A DNA stretch of 14,473 nt from Acetobacteraceae bacterium. GTDB lineage: Bacteria; Pseudomonadota; Alphaproteobacteria; Acetobacterales; Acetobacteraceae. Below are positions 7,110-13,931 of the stretch, piece after piece. Made by a program: the position numbers and the translations under genes. The notes under the pieces were generated by a model that saw only the letters and a program-made list of their open reading frames with translations, was not told the DNA's origin and searched no databases. The stretch's first letter is position 1, and the number at the start of each line of letters is the position of its first letter. The stretch covers positions 1 through 14,473 of the forward strand of contig JANXRT010000063.1 of assembly GCA_025356735.1 (NCBI GenBank), written 5' to 3'.

Positions 7110-8151
7110 GGGTCATGGCTCCTGCAAAGGGCGAGGCCGGCAAGGCGGGCATGCGCTCGGGCGTGCCGGCGGCGGCCAAGGTGAGCGCGCGCACGACGAT
7201 GCGGCGGGCGAGCTCGATCTTGAATCCGTTGTCGCCGGACGGTTTGGCATCGGCCAAGGCCGCCTCGGCGGCACGGCGGAACGCGGCCGGGTCCGCACGG
7301 GCGCCGGCCAGCGTGGCTTCCGCCGCGCGGGCGCGCCACGGCTTCAGCGCGACCCCGCCCAACGCGATCCGCGCCTCGGCGATCACGCCGCCCTCCAGGC
7401 GGAGTGCGGCGGCAGCCGAGACGACGGCGAAGGCGTAGGAGGTGCGTTCGCGGACCTTCAGGTAGCGGGCGTTGGCGGCGAAGCCGGCGGCCTCCGCCGG
7501 CAGGCGCACCGCGGTGATCAGTTCGCCGGGTTCGAGCACCGTCTCCCGCTCCGGCGTGCCGCCGGGCAGCAGGTGAAAGCCTTCGAGCGGGATTTCCCGC
7601 CGCCCCGCAGGACCTTCCACCTCGACCACAGCGTCGAGCGCGACGAGAGGAACACAGAAATCGGACGGGTGGGTGGCGATGCAGTGCTCGCTCCAGCCGA
7701 GGATGGCGTGCAGGCGGTTCTCGCCGCCGACCGCGTCGCAGCCGGCGCCGGGGTCGCGCTTGTTGCAGGCGCTGGCGGTGTCGTGGAAATACGCGCAGCG
7801 CGTCCGCTGCAGCAGGTTGCCGCCCGCGGTCGCCGCGTTGCGCAACTGGGCCGAGGCGCCGGAAAGCAGCGCCTCCGCCACCGCCGGGAAGTTTCGCGCG
7901 AAGTCCGGATCGTGGGCCAGGTCCGCGTTGCGCACCAGCGCGCCGATGCGCACGCCTCCGTCGCCCGGATGCTCGATCCGGTCGAGCCCGGGCAGCCGGC
8001 TGATATCGACCAGATGGCCGGGGCGCATGACGCCGCCCTTCATCAGGTCCAGCAGGTTGGTGCCGGCGGCGAGATACGCCGATCCGGCAACGGCGCCTGC
8101 CGCGACGGCCTCAGCCAGCGTCGCCGGCCGGGCGTATTCGAACCGGTTCAT
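7102..8151 (-). CDS. paoB: FAD-binding subunit of PaoABC-type aldehyde oxidoreductase
   Basis: The ATG at 8151 overlaps the paoA stop as ATGA, giving 349 residues. The protein begins FEYARPATLAEAV and has the FAD-binding AGGTNLL-like motif (LAAGTNLLDLMK, 28-38) and TAGGNLLQRTRC (109-119), as in CO-dehydrogenase flavoprotein subunits. It also has the insertion particular to PaoB-type subunits, with C119, C129, C138, C157 and C166 (ACNKR, GAGC, EHCIATHPSDFC). In E. coli PaoB this region carries an extra 4Fe-4S cluster near the flavin, and cysteine spacing here fits that. It passes electrons from the 2Fe-2S subunit through FAD to the final acceptor. A CO-dehydrogenase-type C-terminal domain follows (about 225-325). 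Genes run paoA-paoB-paoC, all overlapping. Confidence 0.92.
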   Translation of the reverse strand: MNRFEYARPATLAEAVAAGAVAGSAYLAAGTNLLDLMKGGVMRPGHLVDISRLPGLDRIEHPGDGGVRIGALVRNADLAHDPDFARNFPAVAEALLSGASAQLRNAATAGGNLLQRTRCAYFHDTASACNKRDPGAGCDAVGGENRLHAILGWSEHCIATHPSDFCVPLVALDAVVEVEGPAGRREIPLEGFHLLPGGTPERETVLEPGELITAVRLPAEAAGFAANARYLKVRERTSYAFAVVSAAAALRLEGGVIAEARIALGGVALKPWRARAAEATLAGARADPAAFRRAAEAALADAKPSGDNGFKIELARRIVVRALTLAAAGTPERMPALPASPFAGAMTHA

Positions 8152-8645
8152 GCGGCGTCCCTCCGATCGGACGTGGCCATGGTTTGCTGCGCCTCCAGCA
8201 CCGCCTCGGTGATCCCGACATAGGCGCCGCAGCGGCAAAGGTTGCCGCTCATGCCCTCACGCACCCGCTCCGGATCGCGGCCCGCGTGCCCTTCCGCAAT
8301 CAGGCCGATCGCGCTCATGATCTGGCCCGGCGTGCAGAAGCCGCACTGCAGCGCGTCATGGGAGATGAAGGAGGCCTGCACCGGGTGCAGCCGGTCGCCT
8401 TGCGCCACGCCCTCGATGGTGAGGATGTCGGCACCGTCATGGCTCAGCGCCAGGCATAGGCAGGAGTTCACCCGCCGGCCATCGACCAGCACGGTGCAGG
8501 CGCCGCACTGGCCGCGGTCGCAGCCCTTCTTGGTTCCGGTAAGGTCCAGCCGCTCGCGCAGCAGGTCGAGCAGCGTGATGCGTGGATCGTCGAGTGGGAT
8601 GTGGCGCGCGGCGCCGTTGATGGTGAGGGTGATTGACAGGCTCAT
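8148..8645 (-). CDS. paoA: [2Fe-2S] subunit of PaoABC-type aldehyde oxidoreductase
   Basis: This 165-residue protein has an N-terminal plant-type ferredoxin domain with C42, C47, C50 and C62 (KGCDRGQCGACTV, NSCLCLA), and a helical C-terminal domain with C101, C104, C137 and C139 (QCGFCTPGQ, NLCRCGAY). This is the standard two-cluster layout that carries electrons away from the molybdenum site. E. coli PaoA has an N-terminal Tat signal that exports the whole complex; here the protein starts directly with the ferredoxin strand (MSLSITLTING), so the enzyme is probably cytoplasmic. GGAG lies about 6 nt before the ATG. The gene heads the operon and diverges from a TetR-family regulator across 82 bp holding a promoter and candidate operators. 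Confidence 0.92.
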   Translation of the reverse strand: MSLSITLTINGAARHIPLDDPRITLLDLLRERLDLTGTKKGCDRGQCGACTVLVDGRRVNSCLCLALSHDGADILTIEGVAQGDRLHPVQASFISHDALQCGFCTPGQIMSAIGLIAEGHAGRDPERVREGMSGNLCRCGAYVGITEAVLEAQQTMATSDRRDAA

Positions 8646-8656
8646 GCGGTACTCCG

Positions 8657-8670
8657 ATCAGAGCTGTGAT
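8657..8670. promoter_or_regulatory. Second imperfect palindrome upstream of paoA
   Basis: ATCAGAGCTGTGAT reads the same on both strands except at one symmetric pair (ATCA-n-AGCT-n-TGAT). It lies between the putative paoA promoter and ribosome binding site, where a bound regulator would block transcription. Its sequence is unlike the palindrome at 8684-8698, so a different protein or chance are both possible. Confidence 0.3.
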
Positions 8671-8677
8671 GCAGCGG

Positions 8678-8706
8678 AATATACGGAGGCAGCCTCCGCT
8701 TTGCAA
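8678..8706 (-). promoter_or_regulatory. Sigma70-like promoter for paoABC
   Basis: On the minus strand TTGCAA (8706-8701, four of six matches to TTGACA) is followed after exactly 17 bp by TATATT (8683-8678, five of six matches to TATAAT). The -10 box is 32 nt upstream of the paoA ATG. The A/T-rich hexamers stand out in very GC-rich DNA. The spacer is occupied by a perfect palindrome, so the promoter looks repressible. Confidence 0.6.
8684..8698. promoter_or_regulatory. Candidate TetR-family operator inside the paoABC promoter spacer
   Basis: CGGAGGC-A-GCCTCCG is a perfect 7-bp inverted repeat around one base. It sits between the -35 and -10 boxes of the paoA promoter and in the intergenic region shared with the divergent TetR gene, the usual place for a TetR-type repressor site. 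A wider pair, AGCGGA (8673-8678) and TCCGCT (8695-8700), overlaps it and could be an alternative half-site arrangement. Confidence 0.55.
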
Positions 8707-8727
8707 GTAGGGCGAAACTGAACTGGC

Positions 8728-9348
8728 ATGGACGGCGTCACTCCAACCAAGCGCCCGCGAAAACCCCGCGCCGACAGCGTCCGCAACCACGACCGGGTGC
8801 TGGAGGCGGCGAGGACGGTGTTCGCCGAAGGCGGCCCGGCCGCCAGCCTGGAGGGCGTGGCGCGTCAGGCAGGGGTCGGTATCGGCACGCTATACCGGCA
8901 CTTCCCCACCCGCCAGGCCCTGTTCGAGGCGGTCTACCGCCACGAGGTCGACCAGCTGGTGGAACTGGCCGAGCGGCTCGCCACCGATGATCTGCCGCCG
9001 GTTGAGGCGCTGCGCCGGTGGATGCGCGCCAACGTCGAGTTCGTGGCCACCAAGAAGGGCATGTCCGCCGCCCTCGCCGTCGCCGTGCACGCCTCGTCCG
9101 ACCTCACCGCCTACTCCATCGACCGGCTCGGCCGGGCGTTGGGGACGTTGCTGGCGCGTGCGGTGAAAGCTGGGGCGATCCGCGACGACATCGGCGCCGA
9201 GGACATCCTGCGGACCGTCGTCGGCCTCTGCTACATGCACGACAAGCCCGGCTGGCAGGACAAAGTGCGCCGGCTGCTGGACGTGTTCGTCGATGGGATG
9301 CGGCGCGGCAGCAAGGCCGGGGCTCTGCCCCGGACCCCGCCAGGATAG
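8728..9348 (+). CDS. TetR/AcrR-family transcriptional regulator
   Basis: The 206-residue protein has a basic N-terminal tail (KRPRKPRAD) and a TetR DNA-binding domain with the helix-turn-helix at about residues 41-59 (LEGVARQAGVGIGTLYRHF). The C-terminal helical domain (about 70-190) is of the kind often labelled SbtR-like and would bind a ligand and form a dimer. It is transcribed away from paoABC, and the shared gap holds a palindrome inside the paoA promoter, so it probably represses paoABC and perhaps itself; the ligand may be an aldehyde or related compound (inference). It does not look like RutR, so control of the rut genes is not suggested. Oddly, its last residues (about AGALPRTPPG) are encoded by a copy of the palindromic repeat, and its TAG stop lies in that repeat's hairpin loop. 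Confidence 0.87.
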   Translation: MDGVTPTKRPRKPRADSVRNHDRVLEAARTVFAEGGPAASLEGVARQAGVGIGTLYRHFPTRQALFEAVYRHEVDQLVELAERLATDDLPPVEALRRWMRANVEFVATKKGMSAALAVAVHASSDLTAYSIDRLGRALGTLLARAVKAGAIRDDIGAEDILRTVVGLCYMHDKPGWQDKVRRLLDVFVDGMRRGSKAGALPRTPPG

Positions 9349-9356
9349 CGTCCTGG
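9319..9356 (+). repeat. Half-unit of the GGGGCTCTGCCCC palindromic repeat
   Basis: GGGGCTCTGCCCC (9319-9331), GG, ACCCCGCC (9334-9341), overlapping a hairpin CCAGGA-TAGCG-TCCTGG (9340-9356). It has the same order and length as the right half of the 3420-3527 element read on the minus strand, where the hairpin is CCCGGG-AAGCG-CCCGGG. The two stems differ at two base pairs, both compensated. The unit spans the 3' end and stop of the TetR gene and may also end transcription at this convergent junction. Confidence 0.75.
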
Positions 9357-9368
9357 ACCGCATCCATC

Positions 9369-9387
9369 AGCAGAAAGCTTCTCTGCT
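9369..9387. terminator. Hairpin at the convergent TetR/amidase junction
   Basis: AGCAGA (9369-9374) pairs with TCTGCT (9382-9387) around a 7-nt loop. It overlaps the amidase stop codon (9388-9386) and stands next to the repeat hairpin at 9340-9356. There is no clear U-tract, so factor-independent termination is only a possibility. Confidence 0.3.
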
Positions 9388-10795
9388 ACGGCGTCGAGGC
9401 CAACTCCGGCCAGCGTTCGGCCGCCTCGATCCGGCGCGCGATATCCATCACCACCGTATCGCCGCCGAAGGGTGCCACGATCTGCACGCCGATCGGCCTG
9501 CCGTCCGGATGCGGCGCGCCGGGAATGCTGATGCCCGGCAGGCCGGCCGCGTTCACCCAGCCGCAGAACATGCCCTGGCCGGCCGCCGTCAGCCCGGGCG
9601 GCGCCTCCTCCTCCGCCAGCCACGCGGGGGCGGCCGCGGTCGGCATCACCAGCGCGTCCCATGCCGCGTCGGGCGCGCGCCAGGCCGCCGTCACGTCGGC
9701 GCGCCAGGCGGCGAGCGCGTCCATCGCATCGACATAGGCGGTCGCCGGCAGCGCCATGCCGCGCTCCACGGCCGCGCGGATCATCGGCGTGGCATCGGCC
9801 TGCCAGCGTTCCGGGAACCGGGCGGCGACCCTCGCGGCGCCGACCGCGGTCAGCGTGCCCCAGAGGCTTCGCAGCAATCCGAGATCGAACGGGGCCTTGG
9901 CCGGCACGACCTCGCAGCCCAGGCGGCCAAGCAATCCGACGGCGGCGGCGACGCTCGCGGCCACCTCCGGCGTCGCGCCCTCATCGCCGATCGCGGTCAG
10001 CCAGCCGATGCGCGGGCGTTGCTTGATCGGCGGATCCGGCGGCAGGTGCCAGGAGGCGGGGTCGCGCGGGTCGGGGCCGGCCAGCACGCCGTACAGCAGC
10101 GCCATGTCGCGCATCGTGCGGGCGAAGGGACCAATGGCCTGGAAGTCGATCGCCATCGGCGGGAAGCCGAAGCGCCGCGCGATGCGCCCGTTCGAGGGCC
10201 GCAGCCCGACCAGCCCGGTGTAGGACGCCGGCATCCGCGTGCTGCCGCCGGCGTCGGTGCCGATGGCCAGCGGCGTGATCCCGGCCGCGACCGATGCCGC
10301 CGCCCCGCCGGACGAGCCGCCCGGCGTCAAGGCGAGGTTCCACGGGTTGCGGGTGACGCCGGAAAGCCGGCTTTCGGTGCGGCCCATCATGGCGAATTCC
10401 GGCGTCGTGGTCTTGCCGACGATGATCGCGCCGGCCGCGCGCAGCCGCTCGACGCAGAGGTCGTCCTGCGCCGCCACGTGGTCACGGAACAGCAGGCTGC
10501 CCCAGCGCGCCGGCAGCCCGGCCACGAACAGGTTGTCCTTCACCGAGATCGGGATGCCGTCGAGCTTGCCGCGCCGCGCGCCCGCCGCCTGGCGCGCCGT
10601 CGCCTCCCGCGCCGCTTGCCGCGCACCGTCGCGATCGACATGGGTGAAGGCGTTCAGCTTCGGCTCCAGGGCATCAAGCCGTTCGAGGCATCGTTCGAGC
10701 AGCGCCGCCGGCGTGACCTCACCTGCCGCGAGGACGTCCGAGAGTGCGGTCGCGTCAAGCCGCCAGGTTTCGCTCATCCCGCTCATCTCAGGCAT
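9386..10795 (-). CDS. Amidase-signature hydrolase, last gene of the rut operon
   Basis: This 469-residue protein shows the complete Ser-cisSer-Lys triad of amidase-signature enzymes: K86 (PISVKDN), cis-Ser S161 (PGGSSGG) and nucleophile S185 (TDAGGSTRMPAS). The 24- and 99-residue spacings match fatty acid amide hydrolase. Length is normal for the family. It would hydrolyse a C-N amide bond to acid plus ammonia or amine in the cytoplasm; the substrate cannot be told from sequence, and some relatives act on aryl amides, carbamates or biuret-like compounds. The ATG at 10795 overlaps the previous amidase gene by 8 nt (ATGCCTGA). ATGs at 10786 and 10777 are also possible starts; GAGG lies 9 nt before the 10786 one. 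Its position as the last gene of a tightly packed rut operon suggests a role in nitrogen release from pyrimidine-related amides. Confidence 0.85.
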   Translation of the reverse strand: MPEMSGMSETWRLDATALSDVLAAGEVTPAALLERCLERLDALEPKLNAFTHVDRDGARQAAREATARQAAGARRGKLDGIPISVKDNLFVAGLPARWGSLLFRDHVAAQDDLCVERLRAAGAIIVGKTTTPEFAMMGRTESRLSGVTRNPWNLALTPGGSSGGAAASVAAGITPLAIGTDAGGSTRMPASYTGLVGLRPSNGRIARRFGFPPMAIDFQAIGPFARTMRDMALLYGVLAGPDPRDPASWHLPPDPPIKQRPRIGWLTAIGDEGATPEVAASVAAAVGLLGRLGCEVVPAKAPFDLGLLRSLWGTLTAVGAARVAARFPERWQADATPMIRAAVERGMALPATAYVDAMDALAAWRADVTAAWRAPDAAWDALVMPTAAAPAWLAEEEAPPGLTAAGQGMFCGWVNAAGLPGISIPGAPHPDGRPIGVQIVAPFGGDTVVMDIARRIEAAERWPELASTP

Positions 10796-11972
10796 CCTCG
10801 AAGGCGCGGGCGACAGCCATCAGATCGAGGTCGCTGCCCTGCCGGCCGACGATCGACAGCCCGACGGGGGCACCCTCGACGGTGGCGCCGGGCAGGCTGA
10901 CCTGCGGCACCCCGGTCAGGCCGCCATGGCTGGTCAGGCAGCTGATCCGCTCACGCAGGAAGGCCAGCTCCGAGTTGGGCCGCCCCCTGCGCGGCGCCGG
11001 AAACGGCGTCGTCGGCAGGCACAGGATGGCGCCGCCAGTCGGTGTGACATCAGCCAGCAGATGGCGCAGCCGCGCCCGGGCCTCGGCGCGCATCAGGGCG
11101 GCGGCGCTGCGGTCGGCATCGGTGATCATCGAGCCCATCACCAGATTGCGCGCCACGCTGAAGGCGAATCGGGGATTGTACTCGTCGAGCCACGGCTCGA
11201 AGGTTTGCCACGACTCGCTGCTCTGCAGAACACGCTGCGCCCGCTGCCACACCGACAGGCCCTGCGGCGCCAGCAGCACGTCGCGTCGTTCACCAATTAT
11301 CCTGGCCAAGCGCTCCAGCATCGGGGCGAGCGCCTGCTGCACCGCCTCGTCGGCGAAGCCCCAGGCGTCGGTCGCCACCAGCAGGCGGGTCGGCAACGGG
11401 CCCGGCAGCGTGCCGCCGCACAGCACCTCGCCGACGCGCGCGAAGGTCGCGGCGTCGCGCGCCAGCCAGCCGCAGGTGTCGGCGCTGGGCGATTGCACGG
11501 TGATGCCGGAAAAATCGATTCGCCCATGCGTCGGGCGTATCCCGTACAGGCCGCAGAAGCTGGCGGGGACGCGCACCGAGCCGCCGCTGTCGGTGCCGAG
11601 CGCGAAGTCGCACAGTCCGGCGGCGACGACCGAGGCCGAGCCGCTGGACGAGCCGCCCGGCACGCGGTCCGGCGCGCGCGGGTTGACCGGGGTGCCGTCA
11701 TGGGCGTTCTCGCCCAGGATGCCGAGCGAGACCTCGTCGGTGACGGTCTTGCCGACCACCGACGCGCCGGCGGCGAGCAGCGTCCGCACCACCCAGGCGT
11801 GCTGCCCCGGCACCGGATGGGCGCGCGGCCAGTCCGGGTTGCCGCCCCCGGTCGGCCAGGCCGCGACGTCGATCAGGTCCTTCACCGCGAAGGACAGGCC
11901 GGACAGCGTGCCCCCGGGCGCGCCCTGGACGGTGCAGCGCGGGCCGGGCACGAAGGCGTTCAGATCGTCCAT
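10788..11972 (-). CDS. Amidase-signature hydrolase, short form, in rut operon
   Basis: This 394-residue amidase has an intact triad: K31 (SFAVKDLIDV), cis-Ser S108 (PGGSSSGS) and nucleophile S132 (TDSGGSVRVPAS). It starts close to the catalytic lysine and so lacks the N-terminal helical segment of longer amidases. I recall a group of about 395-residue proteobacterial amidases with the same MxDLNAFVPGP opening, so this is a normal length, not a truncation. CCGGAG lies 8 nt before the ATG, and the gap to rutD is 15 nt, so it is in the same transcript. It differs strongly from the amidase downstream, so the pair is not a recent duplication. The substrate is unknown; amide or ureido products of nucleobase breakdown are plausible from context. 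Confidence 0.85.
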   Translation of the reverse strand: MDDLNAFVPGPRCTVQGAPGGTLSGLSFAVKDLIDVAAWPTGGGNPDWPRAHPVPGQHAWVVRTLLAAGASVVGKTVTDEVSLGILGENAHDGTPVNPRAPDRVPGGSSSGSASVVAAGLCDFALGTDSGGSVRVPASFCGLYGIRPTHGRIDFSGITVQSPSADTCGWLARDAATFARVGEVLCGGTLPGPLPTRLLVATDAWGFADEAVQQALAPMLERLARIIGERRDVLLAPQGLSVWQRAQRVLQSSESWQTFEPWLDEYNPRFAFSVARNLVMGSMITDADRSAAALMRAEARARLRHLLADVTPTGGAILCLPTTPFPAPRRGRPNSELAFLRERISCLTSHGGLTGVPQVSLPGATVEGAPVGLSIVGRQGSDLDLMAVARAFEDA

Positions 11973-11987
11973 CCGATTGGCTCCGGG

Positions 11988-12791
11988 CTAGCTTTCGGCG
12001 AGGAAATTCAGGGTTTCGGCGTTGAACGCGGCCGGATCGACGACCGAGAAGGCATGCCCGCCCTCCGCTGTCAGCCGGAACGTCGCTTTTGGTATGCCGG
12101 CGGCCAGGACCTGCGAGCAGGTATAGGGCACCAGCACGTCGTCGCGTGAGGCGGCGACGAGGGTTGCGGCGGCGATGTCGCCAAGCCGGCCGGAGGCATC
12201 GAAGGCAAGCAGCGCGCCGATGCGCCGCATCAGGTTTTCCTCGCCCTGGAAATGCGCGATCCCCTGGGCTTCCTCGCGCGCGATCCGGTCCTCGTTGCGC
12301 GCCAGCCAAGCGGCCGGATAGAGGAAGATCGGCTGGGCGGCGGCGTAGGCCGGCGCGCCGCCGTGGCGCAGCAGCCCGATGCGGGCGGCGAAGCATCGCC
12401 GGGTGTGCGCATCGACGCGGGCCCAGGCGTTGACCAGAACGAGGCGGTCGAGGCGTGAGGGCGCGCGAAGGGCAAGCTCGATGCCGATCAGGCCGCCGAG
12501 CGCGTGGCCCATGAAGTGGCATCGCGCGATGCCGGCCGCATCCAGCATCGCGACCACGTCGCGGGCCATGTCGGCGATGGAATGGTTGTCGGGCAACGGG
12601 CCGGCATTGGCGCCGGTGCCGCGCTGGTCGTAGGTGAGGACACGGAAACGTTCTTGCAGGGCGGGAAGCTGCGGCTGCCAGAAGCCGGCGAGGCCGCCAA
12701 GCCCGGCCGACAGCACGATCGTTTCGGCGTCCGGTTGGGTGCTGCCGGTCAGTTCGTAGCGCACGCCGTCATGCTTCCCGTTTGCCGACAT
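11988..12791 (-). CDS. rutD: RutD, alpha/beta-hydrolase-fold protein of uracil degradation
   Basis: The protein matches RutD along its length: VLSAGLGGLAGFWQPQ, LTYDQRGTG, the domain core GHALGGLIG, the run AHTRRCFAARIGLL, IFLYPAAW, AHFQGEENLMRR and EGGHAFSV. As in E. coli RutD the usual nucleophile elbow GxSxG is GHALG (A97), so the serine nucleophile is missing, a known feature of this family. RutD is proposed to speed conversion of 3-aminoacrylate to malonic semialdehyde. The ATG at 12791 gives 267 aa (E. coli about 266) but overlaps rutC by 23 nt; the GTG at 12764, with GGGAAG 9 nt upstream, would give 258 aa starting RYELTG and leave a 4-nt gap. I keep the ATG but consider the GTG nearly as likely. 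Confidence 0.88.
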   Translation of the reverse strand: MSANGKHDGVRYELTGSTQPDAETIVLSAGLGGLAGFWQPQLPALQERFRVLTYDQRGTGANAGPLPDNHSIADMARDVVAMLDAAGIARCHFMGHALGGLIGIELALRAPSRLDRLVLVNAWARVDAHTRRCFAARIGLLRHGGAPAYAAAQPIFLYPAAWLARNEDRIAREEAQGIAHFQGEENLMRRIGALLAFDASGRLGDIAAATLVAASRDDVLVPYTCSQVLAAGIPKATFRLTAEGGHAFSVVDPAAFNAETLNFLAES

Positions 12792-13164
12792 GGGCGATGC
12801 TCGCGATCTCGACCAGCGCGTCCGGCTTGACCAGGCCGCACTGGATGCAGAACCGGGCTGGCTTGTCGCCGGGGAAATACTCGGCATAGACCGTGTTGAT
12901 GGCCGCGTAGTTGGCCCACTCGGTGACGAAGATCGAGTTGAAGGTCACGTCCGCCATGGTGCCGCCGGCGGTCTCGACGACGGATTTGATGGTCTCCAGC
13001 ACGTGCCTTGTCTGGGCCGCGGCGTCGCCGGGATGGACGACGTCGTTGTTGGCGTCGAAGGCCAGGGTGCCGGAGACATAGACGATGCCGTCGGCCAGGG
13101 TGCCGGGCGAGAACGGCGCGATCGGGATGCCCGTGCCGGGCGGAACGACGATGGTCTTGGGCAT
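12769..13164 (-). CDS. rutC: RutC, RidA-family 3-aminoacrylate deaminase
   Basis: This 131-residue protein is nearly a textbook RutC: PGTLADGIVYVSGTLAFD, AQTRHVLETIK, ETAGGTMADVTFNSIFVT, and FPGDKPARFCIQCGLVKPD with R104 (the RidA-fold substrate-carboxylate arginine by position), C106, C109 and E119. It belongs to the YjgF/YER057c/UK114 (RidA) fold, forms trimers, and in the Rut pathway deaminates 3-aminoacrylate to malonic semialdehyde in the cytoplasm. AAAGG lies a few nt before the ATG at 13164, and the gap to rutB is 11 nt. The 3' end overlaps the likely start of rutD, as expected for coupled translation. Confidence 0.95.
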   Translation of the reverse strand: MPKTIVVPPGTGIPIAPFSPGTLADGIVYVSGTLAFDANNDVVHPGDAAAQTRHVLETIKSVVETAGGTMADVTFNSIFVTEWANYAAINTVYAEYFPGDKPARFCIQCGLVKPDALVEIASIAHVGKREA

Positions 13165-13175
13165 TTTCTAACCTT

Positions 13176-13931
13176 TCAATCAGCGGCGACGGGAGCCGCC
13201 TGGGAGATCGCGCCGCAGAAATCGGCGACGTTGGAGACCCAGCCGAAGAACGTCTCGATGTTGTAGAGCGCCGCCTTCTGGATGAAGTCGGGGCCGACCG
13301 CGTGGGTCGCGTCCTCCAGCACGGCGCAGAAGTACTCGAGGTGGAACGCGTCGCGCAACGAGGACTCGACGCAGACGTTGGTGGCGACCCCGGTGAACAC
13401 CAGCGTGCGGATGCCGCGCGCCCGCAGCACGCTGTCGACGTTGGTGTTGAAGAAGCCGCTGTAGCGGGTCTTCGGGATGACGATGTCGCCCGGCTGCGGC
13501 GTCAGGCCATCGACGATGGCGTAGTCCCAGGTGCCCTTGGCGAGCAGCGTGCCGGCGAGTTCCGGCCGTGCGCGCATCGTCTTCATGGCGTTCGACTTGT
13601 GCCAGTTGGGCGAGCCGGGCGTGCCGGCCTCGACATAGTCCGGGTCCCATCCGTTCTGGAAGTAGATCACCGCGACGCCGGCGCGCCGCGCGGCCTCGAC
13701 GACCTTCCGCGTGGCCTCGATCGCGCTCGCGGCGCCGGCGATGTCGAAGCCGGCGATGTCGATGTAGCCGCCGGGGCTGGCATAGGCGTTCTGCATGTCG
13801 ACGACGATCACCGCCGTCTCGCCGGGCTTTATACTCAGCGGCTCCGGACGGGCGGGGAGCATGACTTCGCCCGTTGCCTTTGGTGCGACATGTCCGGTGC
13901 GCACAGGATCGATACCGACAGGATCCGGCAT
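13176..13931 (-). CDS. rutB: RutB, ureidoacrylate amidohydrolase
   Basis: The ATG at 13931 shares its A with the rutA stop (TGATG) and has AGGGAGG seven nt upstream, so 251 aa is preferred over a longer reading into rutA. It is an isochorismatase-like cysteine hydrolase with the triad D45 (VVDMQNAY), K154 (IPKTRYSGFFNT) and C187 (GVATNVCVESS). The spacing 109 and 33 is the same as I recall for E. coli RutB (D24, K133, C166). RutB hydrolyses (peroxy)ureidoacrylate from RutA to 3-aminoacrylate plus carbamate, which breaks down to CO2 and ammonia. The N-terminus is about 20 residues longer than in E. coli. Confidence 0.95.
   Translation of the reverse strand: MPDPVGIDPVRTGHVAPKATGEVMLPARPEPLSIKPGETAVIVVDMQNAYASPGGYIDIAGFDIAGAASAIEATRKVVEAARRAGVAVIYFQNGWDPDYVEAGTPGSPNWHKSNAMKTMRARPELAGTLLAKGTWDYAIVDGLTPQPGDIVIPKTRYSGFFNTNVDSVLRARGIRTLVFTGVATNVCVESSLRDAFHLEYFCAVLEDATHAVGPDFIQKAALYNIETFFGWVSNVADFCGAISQAAPVAAD

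Noticed and set aside
8728..9348. TetR gene as rutR
   Set aside because: Its recognition helix (VGIGTLYRHF) and C-terminal domain differ from RutR, and it diverges from paoABC rather than heading the rut operon.
10788..11972. Short amidase as an N-terminally truncated pseudogene
   Set aside because: The start has a good ribosome binding site, the triad is intact, and similar proteins of about 395 residues exist with the same N-terminus.
9293..12149. Long plus-strand frames opposite the amidases and rutD
   Set aside because: They are antisense shadows with no family motifs, while the minus-strand frames have complete catalytic triads.
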